Positions 1 through 5,000 of a stretch of 6,299 nt of DNA are shown piece after piece (the first letter of the stretch is position 1; each line of letters begins with the position of its first letter). This DNA comes from Nitrososphaeria archaeon (lineage in GTDB: Archaea; Thermoproteota; Nitrososphaeria; Nitrososphaerales; Nitrososphaeraceae): NCBI GenBank assembly GCA_021324715.1, contig JAJPIN010000126.1, forward strand, positions 1 through 6,299. The letters are read 5' to 3'. The translations under genes were made by a program, and so were the position numbers. Under the pieces are notes generated by a model. The model had not been told where the DNA came from and did not search any database. It worked only from the letters and a program-made list of their open reading frames with translations.

Positions 1-2
1 AA

Positions 3-89
3 AGGCTATACGACGAATACTATAATCAATTGGCGAATGTTTCAAAATACCTGAAAGAAAGATATGGCAATAAATCAACTGCTAGTTGA
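3..89 (+). CDS. 3' end of an unidentified protein gene (partial, runs off the left edge)
   Basis: An open frame enters from the left edge and ends at TGA 87-89. It gives 28 residues ending in Y-L-K-E-R-Y-G-N-K-S-T-A-S. The other two plus-strand frames stop within about 55 bases. The peptide is hydrophilic, Tyr- and Lys-rich and probably helical (L-Y-D-E-Y-Y-N-Q-L followed by V-S-K-Y-L-K-E-R), which is a believable C-terminus. It is too short to assign a family, and the start and domains lie outside the window. It would be transcribed in the same direction as the DUF4760-like gene, but the 288-base gap with its own promoter argues against co-transcription. It could also be a chance open frame. 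Confidence 0.45.
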   Translation, partial: RLYDEYYNQLANVSKYLKERYGNKSTAS

Positions 90-193
90 AACTGTAATCC
101 TTCATATCGGATCCATACTGTCTAATAAATAAAATCACAGTAAGCAAAAACCTACTTATTACTTCTATTAGTATCGCTTGCATTTCTCGTCGT

Positions 194-221
194 AATTTTC
201 TAGATTAAATTTTCTAGATTA
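194..221. repeat. Perfect tandem duplication of a 14-bp unit
   Basis: The unit AATTTTCTAGATTA occurs at 194-207 and again, head to tail and without mismatch, at 208-221. The bases on either side do not extend the repeat. Each unit contains the palindrome TCTAGA. The 9-base core TTCTAGATT occurs once more at 3165-3173, just upstream of the TATA-like box of the 36-codon ORF. It may be a simple slippage product or a pair of protein-binding sites; the sequence does not decide. Confidence 0.85.
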
Positions 222-345
222 TTTGTGTCAATAGTGTAATTGCACCTCTCAACACAGGAGTCGTGCCACGTATCTTTGAAGACTTGATATACCAAGGTAT
301 TTGCTGAAAACGTTGAAAACTAATCTTTATTTTAACCAGAAAATG

Positions 346-355
346 TAATATTATA
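346..355 (+). promoter_or_regulatory. TATA-like box of the DUF4760-like gene
   Basis: The sequence TAATATTATA is centred about 27 bases before the TTG at 378. That is the spacing expected when an archaeal transcript starts at or next to the start codon. No ribosome-binding site is visible, so a leaderless mRNA is inferred. In this AT-rich background such matches are common, and the support comes mainly from the same spacing recurring at other genes here. Confidence 0.4.
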
Positions 356-377
356 CGGATTACATTAGGTATTACTA

Positions 378-749
378 TTGGCAAATAAAGATGTTGATAT
401 ACTATTTTCACTCTATGAGGTATACGATAGAAACAGAGATTCTATGCTTTGGTTCCTTGAAGATTTCAATGTAAAAAGCTATGAAGAATATAAACAAAAA
501 TATCATGGTACATCTCAAGAAAGAAGTCACTTTATTCGGGTTTGTGGTTTTTTTGAACTTTCTGGTACTTTAGTAAAAAGGCGACTAATTGACACCAATC
601 TGTACTTTGATGTTTTTAATCCTAGTCCGTTCTGGCAGAAGGCAAAATCAATAATAGAAGGAATGAGAGAGACGAGACCGTTTATTTATGAAAATTTTGA
701 GCTTTTAAGCGAAATGAAACTGAAATGGGCTAACAGAAGAACAAAATAA
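378..749 (+). CDS. DUF4760-like small protein
   Basis: A 123-residue soluble protein with no signal peptide or membrane segment. I recognise it by sequence pattern as resembling the archaeal DUF4760 family. It has an N-terminal helix of the form L-F-S-L-Y-E-V-Y-D (residues 9-17) and S-Y-E-E-Y (34-38). A central F-F-E-L-S-G-T-L-V (58-66) is followed by L-I-D-T-N-L-Y-F-D (70-78), then F-W-Q-K-A (85-89) and Y-E-N-F-E-L-L (104-110). The family's biochemical role is unknown to me and I assign none. The start is a TTG. No ATG or GTG lies between it and the upstream in-frame stop at 366-368, the next ATG (444-446, codon 23) would remove the conserved first helix, and a TATA-like box is correctly spaced for the TTG. 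The gene converges on the DNA polymerase gene with about 104 bases between stop codons. An imperfect 20-base duplication spans its stop codon. Confidence 0.75.
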   Translation: MANKDVDILFSLYEVYDRNRDSMLWFLEDFNVKSYEEYKQKYHGTSQERSHFIRVCGFFELSGTLVKRRLIDTNLYFDVFNPSPFWQKAKSIIEGMRETRPFIYENFELLSEMKLKWANRRTK

Positions 750-774
750 TTAGCAGAAAGACAAAATTAAATTA
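734..774. repeat. Imperfect 20-base tandem repeat across the stop codon of the DUF4760-like gene
   Basis: The segment beginning CAGAAGAACAAAATAA at 734 is echoed at 754 by CAGAAAGACAAAATTA, with a few mismatches and a period of 20 bases. The first copy contains the TAA stop of the gene and the second lies just 3' of it. It looks like an old local duplication. In A-rich DNA part of the similarity may be chance. Confidence 0.4.
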
Positions 775-819
775 AATGTTAATTATAAATTAAAACAGTT
801 GGTTCTTTACGATAATAGA

Positions 820-833
820 TGTTATAGATAACA
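820..833. other. Short dyad between two convergent genes
   Basis: TGTTAT and ATAACA form 6-bp arms around the two bases AG, about 20 bases beyond the stop of the DNA polymerase gene in its reading direction. Further on in the same direction the transcript would pass through T-rich sequence (complement of 792-796 and beyond). It may take part in 3'-end formation of the polymerase mRNA, but the stem is weak and there is no run of T directly after it. Confidence 0.2.
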
Positions 834-853
834 AACGTGATATGTGATGTTTG

Positions 854-3088
854 CTACTCGCAAGTCAACTTTAGTCCAAAGGGTTCTGTAACAGAATTAC
901 ATGTTTCTGCTAATAATTCAGAATACCTCTTTGTATCGTATACAGTCTTTGAATTTACTAATTCAAGTGGGATACTTCTTTTTCTTGAATTTTTTTGATA
1001 ATAATCGGTTATTACATATTTCAAAATTTGTCCTGCTTTAAGCGAATTACCAGCATTCTTTAATTGTAGTAATGCATCCAATTCAACCGTATTCCTATTT
1101 TCATACTCATCTACATTTTTCGATATCCTCTTTGTTAGAACTAAATCATTTATGGGAACCTTACTATATTTCAAAAGCTCTAGATGCATGTGAAAAATAT
1201 CTCTCACTTTTGGCATCAAATCTTTAACTTCTTTGATTGAGTTAGCTTCTGACATTATGTTCAAAATATTTTGCTGAACGTTTGAAAAGAATTCAGCAGT
1301 GTCATGTCTTCTTGCCTCTATCCCCCTCATTTTTACAGTTCCATCTTCAAAGACGCCAAAATAGCGATTAGAAACAGGCAGTACAGCATTATTCTTTGAA
1401 GGAACAAATACAATCCACTTGTATATACCTTCAAATGAAATTGGAAGTCCAGTTTTGTTTTCTATTTCAGTTGTTAAATCATTATAATCATTGTTTATAC
1501 CATCTTTCTTTTGTATCCAGATGGAATCAACTATTGCATGGAGGATTTTAAATCTATGTGATTCTGCTATCCTTACTGTTTGTAATAAAATCTGTCTATC
1601 AAATGCGCATACTGCAATATGTGCGTCTATTCTACCAAATTTAGCATTATTAAAACCTAGATAACCAAAACTTGTAACTAAAACCCATTTTAGTGCAGTT
1701 TGTCTTGCACCAAAAATCTTTTTTAAGTTGGGATCTGTGGTTGCGTTTTTCTTGTTTTTATATATTGCTCTCTTCTTTAGTAATATTTCTAATGATATAG
1801 GAACTATCCCTCTTCTTTTTTCACATATGTGATAATTTAGTAATTCTGGAACGCGTAACTTGGAATGAGAACAACAATTACAAATTACAGTCTCAGCTGA
1901 TATATTTTCTTTAAACATTATATTAGGATAGAGAGAAACAAAATCAAGTTCAGCAACTTTTTCATGCACGCCCACAATTGGTTCAAATATCAGACCGCCG
2001 CGATCAGCAATTAAAAGATCTCCAAGTGACTTTGGGTGTTCTGCCAGTGTGGGTTTCCATGGAATAAGTATATCCTTTATCATAGCGTTATAGAATTGTA
2101 AACTACTCATACACTTTCCAATAGAGGCTCTGGATGCTGCATGTAATGGTAATCTACAAATCCTTGCAAGTTCATACAATCCTTGAAGACCAGATTCATT
2201 TAGAACAAAGGAATTGTCTGTATCAATGTGTACCCTTCCAAATAACTTTGCAGCTAATGGTTTGAAATATATCTTACCATAAGAGAAATATGATATTCCA
2301 TCTCTCTTAGGTCTGTATAAAGGTACACCCTCTCTGTCAAGGATTAAATCTACTTGATTGATTTCCGATCTGTACCTTAGATAAGGAAATGTAAATGAAT
2401 CACCATCTTCTGTGAGAATAAAATCAGGATTAATTTTTTTTATTTCTTTAACAAGTTGATATAAAATATCTATTTCAGTACCCTGAATATGAATAATATC
2501 TTTAATTCTATCACAATTTTGTATAGATACCAATGCTATTGAATCTGTAAATCTAGGTATTTTTCCTTCCTTTACTTTTGGATATACTTTTAGACGTACG
2601 TTATCAAATAACGGTAACTTATATTCTGTAGACCACACATTATCCTCTTTGCCTACCCAATTAAGTTTTGAATTAGATACATGAACTTTACACTTCATGA
2701 GTGGAAAAATATCGTGCTCATAAAAATAGGATTGTTCTGGTAGAATGCCTACATTGTATAGTCTAAATTGTCCAAATCTTCCCAATCTCTCAATTTTTTC
2801 TGCTAATTTTAATGTATAAGTAGAATCTTTTAACTCCATTTCAAGAACTTGAGATCTCTTCGTATCTGTTACCAATTCAAATTTAGAAAGAAAATTATAT
2901 TCTTTTACCATGGAAAGTATTTCATTATTCTCTATGATAGATTTTAATAAAGACTTGTCAGAAGCAACATAGATTTTATGATTCCATCTCTTGTCCACCA
3001 CTCTTATCATTGTAGAATTAGTTTTTTTTATCCAGAAAATCATGTTGCCATTTAAAGTATATGCATCAAATAACCAACCAGATATCAT
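854..3088 (-). CDS. Divergent family B DNA polymerase, proofreading motifs lost, non-replicative type
   Basis: A 744-residue DNA polymerase of family B, shorter than typical replicative archaeal PolB. Seen in sequence: an N-terminal domain opening with S-G-W-L-F-D; an exonuclease-like region (about 160-300); motif A D-F-V-S-L-Y-P with D382; a Cys cluster (C403, C405, C406, C422); a motif B variant R462-x4-K467 ending T-S-F-G (472-475); a motif C variant H-A-I-V-D-S (517-522) with D521; and a thumb-side K-M-R-G-I-E-A-R-R at 586-594. Family knowledge: motif A Asp and the second Asp of Y-x-D-T-D-S bind the catalytic metals, and both equivalents are kept. The first motif C Asp is Ile519. Exo I (D-I-E) has no acidic equivalent near 166-170, Exo II reads F-T-F-P-Y-L (T233 for Asp), and the Exo III region is shortened. 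I infer DNA synthesis without proofreading, as in the damage-tolerance Dpo2/PolB2-type enzymes, but exact subfamily placement needs a tree. The ATG fits a TATA-like box 27 bases upstream. Confidence 0.9.
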   Translation of the reverse strand: MISGWLFDAYTLNGNMIFWIKKTNSTMIRVVDKRWNHKIYVASDKSLLKSIIENNEILSMVKEYNFLSKFELVTDTKRSQVLEMELKDSTYTLKLAEKIERLGRFGQFRLYNVGILPEQSYFYEHDIFPLMKCKVHVSNSKLNWVGKEDNVWSTEYKLPLFDNVRLKVYPKVKEGKIPRFTDSIALVSIQNCDRIKDIIHIQGTEIDILYQLVKEIKKINPDFILTEDGDSFTFPYLRYRSEINQVDLILDREGVPLYRPKRDGISYFSYGKIYFKPLAAKLFGRVHIDTDNSFVLNESGLQGLYELARICRLPLHAASRASIGKCMSSLQFYNAMIKDILIPWKPTLAEHPKSLGDLLIADRGGLIFEPIVGVHEKVAELDFVSLYPNIMFKENISAETVICNCCSHSKLRVPELLNYHICEKRRGIVPISLEILLKKRAIYKNKKNATTDPNLKKIFGARQTALKWVLVTSFGYLGFNNAKFGRIDAHIAVCAFDRQILLQTVRIAESHRFKILHAIVDSIWIQKKDGINNDYNDLTTEIENKTGLPISFEGIYKWIVFVPSKNNAVLPVSNRYFGVFEDGTVKMRGIEARRHDTAEFFSNVQQNILNIMSEANSIKEVKDLMPKVRDIFHMHLELLKYSKVPINDLVLTKRISKNVDEYENRNTVELDALLQLKNAGNSLKAGQILKYVITDYYQKNSRKRSIPLELVNSKTVYDTKRYSELLAETCNSVTEPFGLKLTCE

Positions 3089-3111
3089 TTTGTTATACTG
3101 AGTTTAGATAC

Positions 3112-3119
3112 AATTTTAT
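3112..3119 (-). promoter_or_regulatory. TATA-like box of the PolB gene
   Basis: Read on the minus strand the sequence is ATAAAATT, preceded by G. Its centre lies about 27 bases before the ATG at 3088, which suits a leaderless transcript. No Shine-Dalgarno-like sequence precedes the ATG. This promoter points away from the TATA-like box of the 36-codon ORF (3174-3181), so the 114-base gap would be a divergent promoter region. Confidence 0.45.
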
Positions 3120-3173
3120 CAACTAGAGTACTGAGGCACAAAATTAGCTTGTTGTAATTCTTTATTCTAGATT

Positions 3174-3181
3174 TTTTTATA
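3174..3181 (+). promoter_or_regulatory. TATA-like box of the 36-codon ORF
   Basis: TTTTTATA, the end of a T run, is centred about 25-26 bases before the ATG at 3203, matching the spacing at the other genes in the window. TTCTAGATT, also the core of the 194-221 tandem repeat, lies just upstream at 3165-3173. The T run could instead be a 3'-end signal, but no gene on the plus strand ends nearby. Confidence 0.4.
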
Positions 3182-3202
3182 CACTGACCAGTTTGGTGAA
3201 GC

Positions 3203-3313
3203 ATGACCTCTTTCTTATCAATTCTGAACTATATAGCAAGAAGAGATTCCATGGGGAGGGGAGGGATGAGTGCAGGATACAAAACTTGTATCCATTATTA
3301 TCAAAAGGTATAA
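3203..3313 (+). CDS. Possible 36-residue protein of unknown function
   Basis: ATG 3203 to TAA 3311-3313 encodes 36 residues. The first half is hydrophobic to basic (S-F-L-S-I-L-N-Y-I-A-R-R). The second half is Gly-rich (M-G-R-G-G-M-S-A-G-Y-K) and ends C-I-H-Y-Y-Q-K-V. In favour: an upstream in-frame stop (3197-3199) close to the start, a TATA-like box at the spacing seen for other genes here, and local G+C richer than the flanks, as expected of coding DNA in an AT-rich genome. Against: it is short, the G-rich part coincides with GGGGAGGGGAGGG and with a perfect hairpin, and I do not recognise a family. A shorter form could start at ATG 3251 (20 residues). It is divergent to the polymerase gene and convergent with the pirin gene, whose stop is 29 bases away. 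Confidence 0.4.
   Translation: MTSFLSILNYIARRDSMGRGGMSAGYKTCIHYYQKV
3253..3265 (+). other. G-rich tract in an AT-rich region
   Basis: GGGGAGGGGAGGG has eleven G in thirteen bases in a neighbourhood that is about two thirds A+T. It has three G runs, so a classical three-tetrad intramolecular quadruplex lacks a fourth run; a two-tetrad form is conceivable. If the 36-codon ORF is real, the tract encodes part of its Gly/Arg-rich segment. Confidence 0.6.
3275..3293. other. Perfect 8-bp inverted repeat with a 3-base loop
   Basis: GGATACAA (3275-3282) pairs exactly with TTGTATCC (3286-3293) around the loop AAC. It lies about 50 bases beyond the pirin stop on the minus strand and inside the possible 36-codon ORF on the plus strand. 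It could mark the 3' end of the pirin transcript, be a protein-binding dyad, or be an RNA hairpin. No T run follows it on either strand, so it is not a simple terminator. Confidence 0.5.
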
Positions 3314-3342
3314 CTAAATAATATCAAATTGGTCCTAAATTT

Positions 3343-4275
3343 CTAGGTTTGAATCTTACCTATTCTCCCATTACGATAATCCTCTAAAGTATTATCAATC
3401 TCTTCTTGGGTATTCATAACAAATGGTCCATATTGTACTATTGGTTCATTCAGAGGCACACCTGCTATAAGTAACAGATCCAAAGATGATTGGGCATTCT
3501 CAGGTACTCTTATAGAAGTATAGTTGCCATCATTTTTAAACACAATCAAGTTTTTCTTGTCTCCAATCACATTATCTTTTCCAAAAAGGCCGTTACCACT
3601 AATAACATATGCAAATGCATTATAATTTTCAGGAACTGGCGGAACAACTTCTCCACCTGGTTGCAGGGTAAAGTGCAAATACAAAATAGGAGTCAAAGTC
3701 CTGATTACAGCCTTGGTATTAAGGTAATTTCCTGCAATAACCTTGATTGATACTTTACCATCAGGTGTATTGACTATGGGAATTTTTGTAGAAGGAACAT
3801 CCTGGTAATCTGGCCTTATCCACTTGTCATTTTTACGAAGATTTATCCACAATTGAAATCCATGCAATGTTCCTCCACTTTTAGAAAGCTCTTTTTCTGG
3901 CATCTCAGAATGAACCAAACCAGAACCTGCTGTCATCCACTGAACATCACCGGGACCAAGCATACCTGAATTTCCCTGAGAATCTTTATGTTCGAATCTT
4001 CCTTCAAGCATGTATGTGACAGTCACAAAGCCTCTATGAGGATGATCTGGAAATCCTTTTTCCTCATGTGGTAACAAAACTAAGGGACCCATCTCATCTA
4101 AAAGTAAGAAAGGATCTATATTTCGAATAGATCGTGAAGGGAAGGATCTGTGAACGACAAAGCCATCGCCCTCCGCAGTTTCAATACTATTGGTTACAAT
4201 TTGAACTGATCTATTCATTTTGCCAGTTGCATTAATTTTACTAGCAATATTGCCTTCTTTTTCTCTTTTTTCCAT
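3343..4275 (-). CDS. Pirin family protein (bicupin)
   Basis: A 310-residue cytosolic metal-binding protein of the pirin family. The N-terminal cupin (about 38-145) carries the family signature D-P-F-L-L-L-D-E (54-61) and F-P-D-H-P-H-R-G-F (75-83). The likely Fe-binding set is H78, H80, H122 and E124 (the last two in S-G-L-V-H-S-E-M), all present. The C-terminal cupin (about 195-290) is followed by the typical Y-G-P-F-V-M-N-T-x-E-E-I (282-293) and D-Y-R-N-G-R-I-G (299-306). Known pirins include bacterial YhhW-type proteins with quercetin 2,3-dioxygenase activity and eukaryotic transcription cofactors; the substrate here cannot be told from sequence. The first about 20 residues are hydrophilic and beyond the usual core, and M20 (ATG 4216-4218) is an alternative start. 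The TATA-like box at 4298-4305 sits 26-27 bases before M1 and favours the longer form as a leaderless mRNA. Single-gene unit. Confidence 0.93.
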   Translation of the reverse strand: MEKREKEGNIASKINATGKMNRSVQIVTNSIETAEGDGFVVHRSFPSRSIRNIDPFLLLDEMGPLVLLPHEEKGFPDHPHRGFVTVTYMLEGRFEHKDSQGNSGMLGPGDVQWMTAGSGLVHSEMPEKELSKSGGTLHGFQLWINLRKNDKWIRPDYQDVPSTKIPIVNTPDGKVSIKVIAGNYLNTKAVIRTLTPILYLHFTLQPGGEVVPPVPENYNAFAYVISGNGLFGKDNVIGDKKNLIVFKNDGNYTSIRVPENAQSSLDLLLIAGVPLNEPIVQYGPFVMNTQEEIDNTLEDYRNGRIGKIQT

Positions 4276-4297
4276 ATCTTATATTGTGGTAACAGTA

Positions 4298-4305
4298 TAT
4301 TTAAA
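4298..4305 (-). promoter_or_regulatory. TATA box of the pirin gene
   Basis: On the minus strand this reads TTTAAATA, a good archaeal TATA match. It is centred about 26-27 bases before the ATG at 4275, so transcription should begin at or next to the start codon. It is the clearest promoter in the window. An inverted repeat (4312-4324) lies just upstream of it. Confidence 0.6.
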
Positions 4306-4311
4306 TTGGGC

Positions 4312-4324
4312 GGTAATTTTTACC
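4312..4324. promoter_or_regulatory. Inverted repeat upstream of the pirin TATA box, possible operator
   Basis: GGTAA and TTACC form perfect 5-bp arms around three T, directly upstream of the pirin TATA box by six bases. In archaea that position covers the BRE/TFB region, where activators or repressors often bind. The arms are short and such a dyad can occur by chance, so an operator role is only a suggestion. Confidence 0.3.
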
Positions 4325-4389
4325 CTAGTTAGTTATTAACATTATAGCAAATCAACTATGAAATTATAGAATACGTTATTAATTATCAA

Positions 4390-4419
4390 TTACTTTTACT
4401 CTATTTTATTAAAAAGTAA
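4390..4419 (-). terminator. Possible 3'-end signal of the F420-dependent enzyme gene
   Basis: TTACTTTT (4390-4397) and AAAAGTAA (4412-4419) are perfect 8-bp arms around a 14-base AT-rich loop, 35-64 bases beyond the stop of the gene on the minus strand. Read on that strand there is a TTTTT run (complement of 4411-4415). T-rich stretches are the usual archaeal termination signal. The base composition makes a chance match possible. Confidence 0.3.
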
Positions 4420-4453
4420 AGATTTACAAATTATTGGATGGGTAGAAACGTAC

Positions 4454-4828
4454 TCAAATTGAGATAGCTATTACGACGGGATTAGTACGCCTAATCTTAT
4501 TAAATATCCTAATCAGAGTTGTAATAAACCCGTATTTCTTGTCAATCATAGAATACGTTATTGACGATTCTGCCGAGTCTGCAAACTTTACTTTGCCATC
4601 AAACCAGTTACCCTTTAGATTTCCACGAATATCGCAAGGGGCAATCCTTACATGTGGATTGTTTCTAATCCGCTTTACCTTCCCAGAATTGACATCCGTC
4701 CTAAAATATATCAAACCTTGGTAAATTATAAACCAGATGGGAGTCCTTACTCCAGCGCCATTTTTCCTAAACGTCTCAATTGTAATGTACTTGAATTTCG
4801 ATAAATCGGATAGATTATCTGCAGACAT
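4454..4828 (-). CDS. PPOX-class F420-dependent enzyme (Rv2061-like family)
   Basis: A 124-residue protein of the split-barrel flavin/F420-binding fold (pyridoxamine 5'-phosphate oxidase superfamily). It shows the features of the small F420-dependent PPOX family: T-F-R-K-N-G-A-G-V-R-T-P-I-W-F (19-33), R-T-D-V-N-S-G-K-V-K-R-I-R-N-N-P (43-58) with the basic cluster expected to hold cofactor phosphate, the diagnostic A-P-C-D-x-R-G (63-69), and K-K-Y-G (97-100) near the C-terminus. Length is normal. Members bind F420, a cofactor that ammonia-oxidising archaea are known to make, and are thought to reduce small organic substrates; the substrate here is unknown. There is no signal peptide. The C-terminal strand V-V-I-A-I-S-I is complete, so the gene looks intact. 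A weak TATA-like box lies 27 bases upstream of the ATG. The gene stands alone between pirin and the MFS transporter. Confidence 0.85.
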   Translation of the reverse strand: MSADNLSDLSKFKYITIETFRKNGAGVRTPIWFIIYQGLIYFRTDVNSGKVKRIRNNPHVRIAPCDIRGNLKGNWFDGKVKFADSAESSITYSMIDKKYGFITTLIRIFNKIRRTNPVVIAISI

Positions 4829-4849
4829 CTAATAACTTTCAATAAAGAA

Positions 4850-4860
4850 CTTATTAGTAA
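4850..4860 (-). promoter_or_regulatory. Weak TATA-like box of the F420-dependent enzyme gene
   Basis: On the minus strand the sequence TTACTAATAAG is centred about 27 bases before the ATG at 4828. It is a poor match to a TATA consensus and is called mainly because the position agrees with the other genes of the window. No ribosome-binding site is seen. Confidence 0.3.
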
Positions 4861-4945
4861 TCTTTTTGTAAAATTCTATCACAGTACCAAATGGATTAGG
4901 GCAACAATCGAATGTCCAATAAGTTCACAATATCATAATTACCTA

Positions 4946-4962
4946 AAATATGATGCATATTT
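4946..4962 (-). terminator. Possible 3'-end hairpin of the MFS transporter gene
   Basis: AAATATG and CATATTT form perfect 7-bp arms around three bases, about 40 bases beyond the MFS stop on the minus strand. In that direction the second arm ends in TTT and continues with one more T, giving a hairpin plus short T run. The stem is AT-rich and weak, so this is tentative. Confidence 0.3.
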
Positions 4963-5000
4963 GTAGTTCAAATAAAGCATCAAGATTAGGATAAGTAACA

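Larger units (their letters stand above)
90..377. other. Intergenic region without a convincing gene; holds a tandem repeat and a promoter
   Basis: This 288-base AT-rich stretch separates the partial left-edge gene from the DUF4760-like gene. I see no tRNA- or rRNA-like structure and no ORF with a believable start. Two things stand out: the perfect 14-bp tandem duplication at 194-221 and the TATA-like box at 346-355. Positions 218-301 are open on both strands but give peptides I cannot assign; the plus-strand frame has no start codon near its beginning. A 65-codon minus-strand frame (214-411, GTG start) overlaps the start of the DUF4760-like gene and is most likely its shadow. Confidence 0.5.

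Noticed and set aside
214..411. 65-codon minus-strand frame overlapping the start of the DUF4760-like gene
   Set aside because: It has a GTG start, no recognised family, and overlaps a better supported gene; most likely a shadow frame.
854..3088. The polymerase as a decaying pseudogene because key motifs are altered
   Set aside because: The frame is intact over 744 codons, the two main metal-binding Asp and the blocks around them are preserved, and the substitutions look like a coherent subfamily pattern.
854..3313. A self-replicating mobile element (casposon- or virus-like) built on the PolB gene
   Set aside because: No integrase, Cas1, terminal inverted repeats or target-site duplications are visible, and the neighbours are ordinary cellular genes.
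3490..3750. 86-codon plus-strand frame inside the pirin gene
   Set aside because: It lies wholly antisense to a clear pirin coding sequence and translates to no recognisable protein.
4539..4724. 61-codon plus-strand frame inside the F420-dependent enzyme gene
   Set aside because: Antisense shadow of a gene with clear family motifs.
4886..4945. 20-codon minus-strand ORF starting at the ATG within the 4946-4962 hairpin region
   Set aside because: Very short, with no properly placed promoter and no recognisable sequence; not distinguishable from chance.
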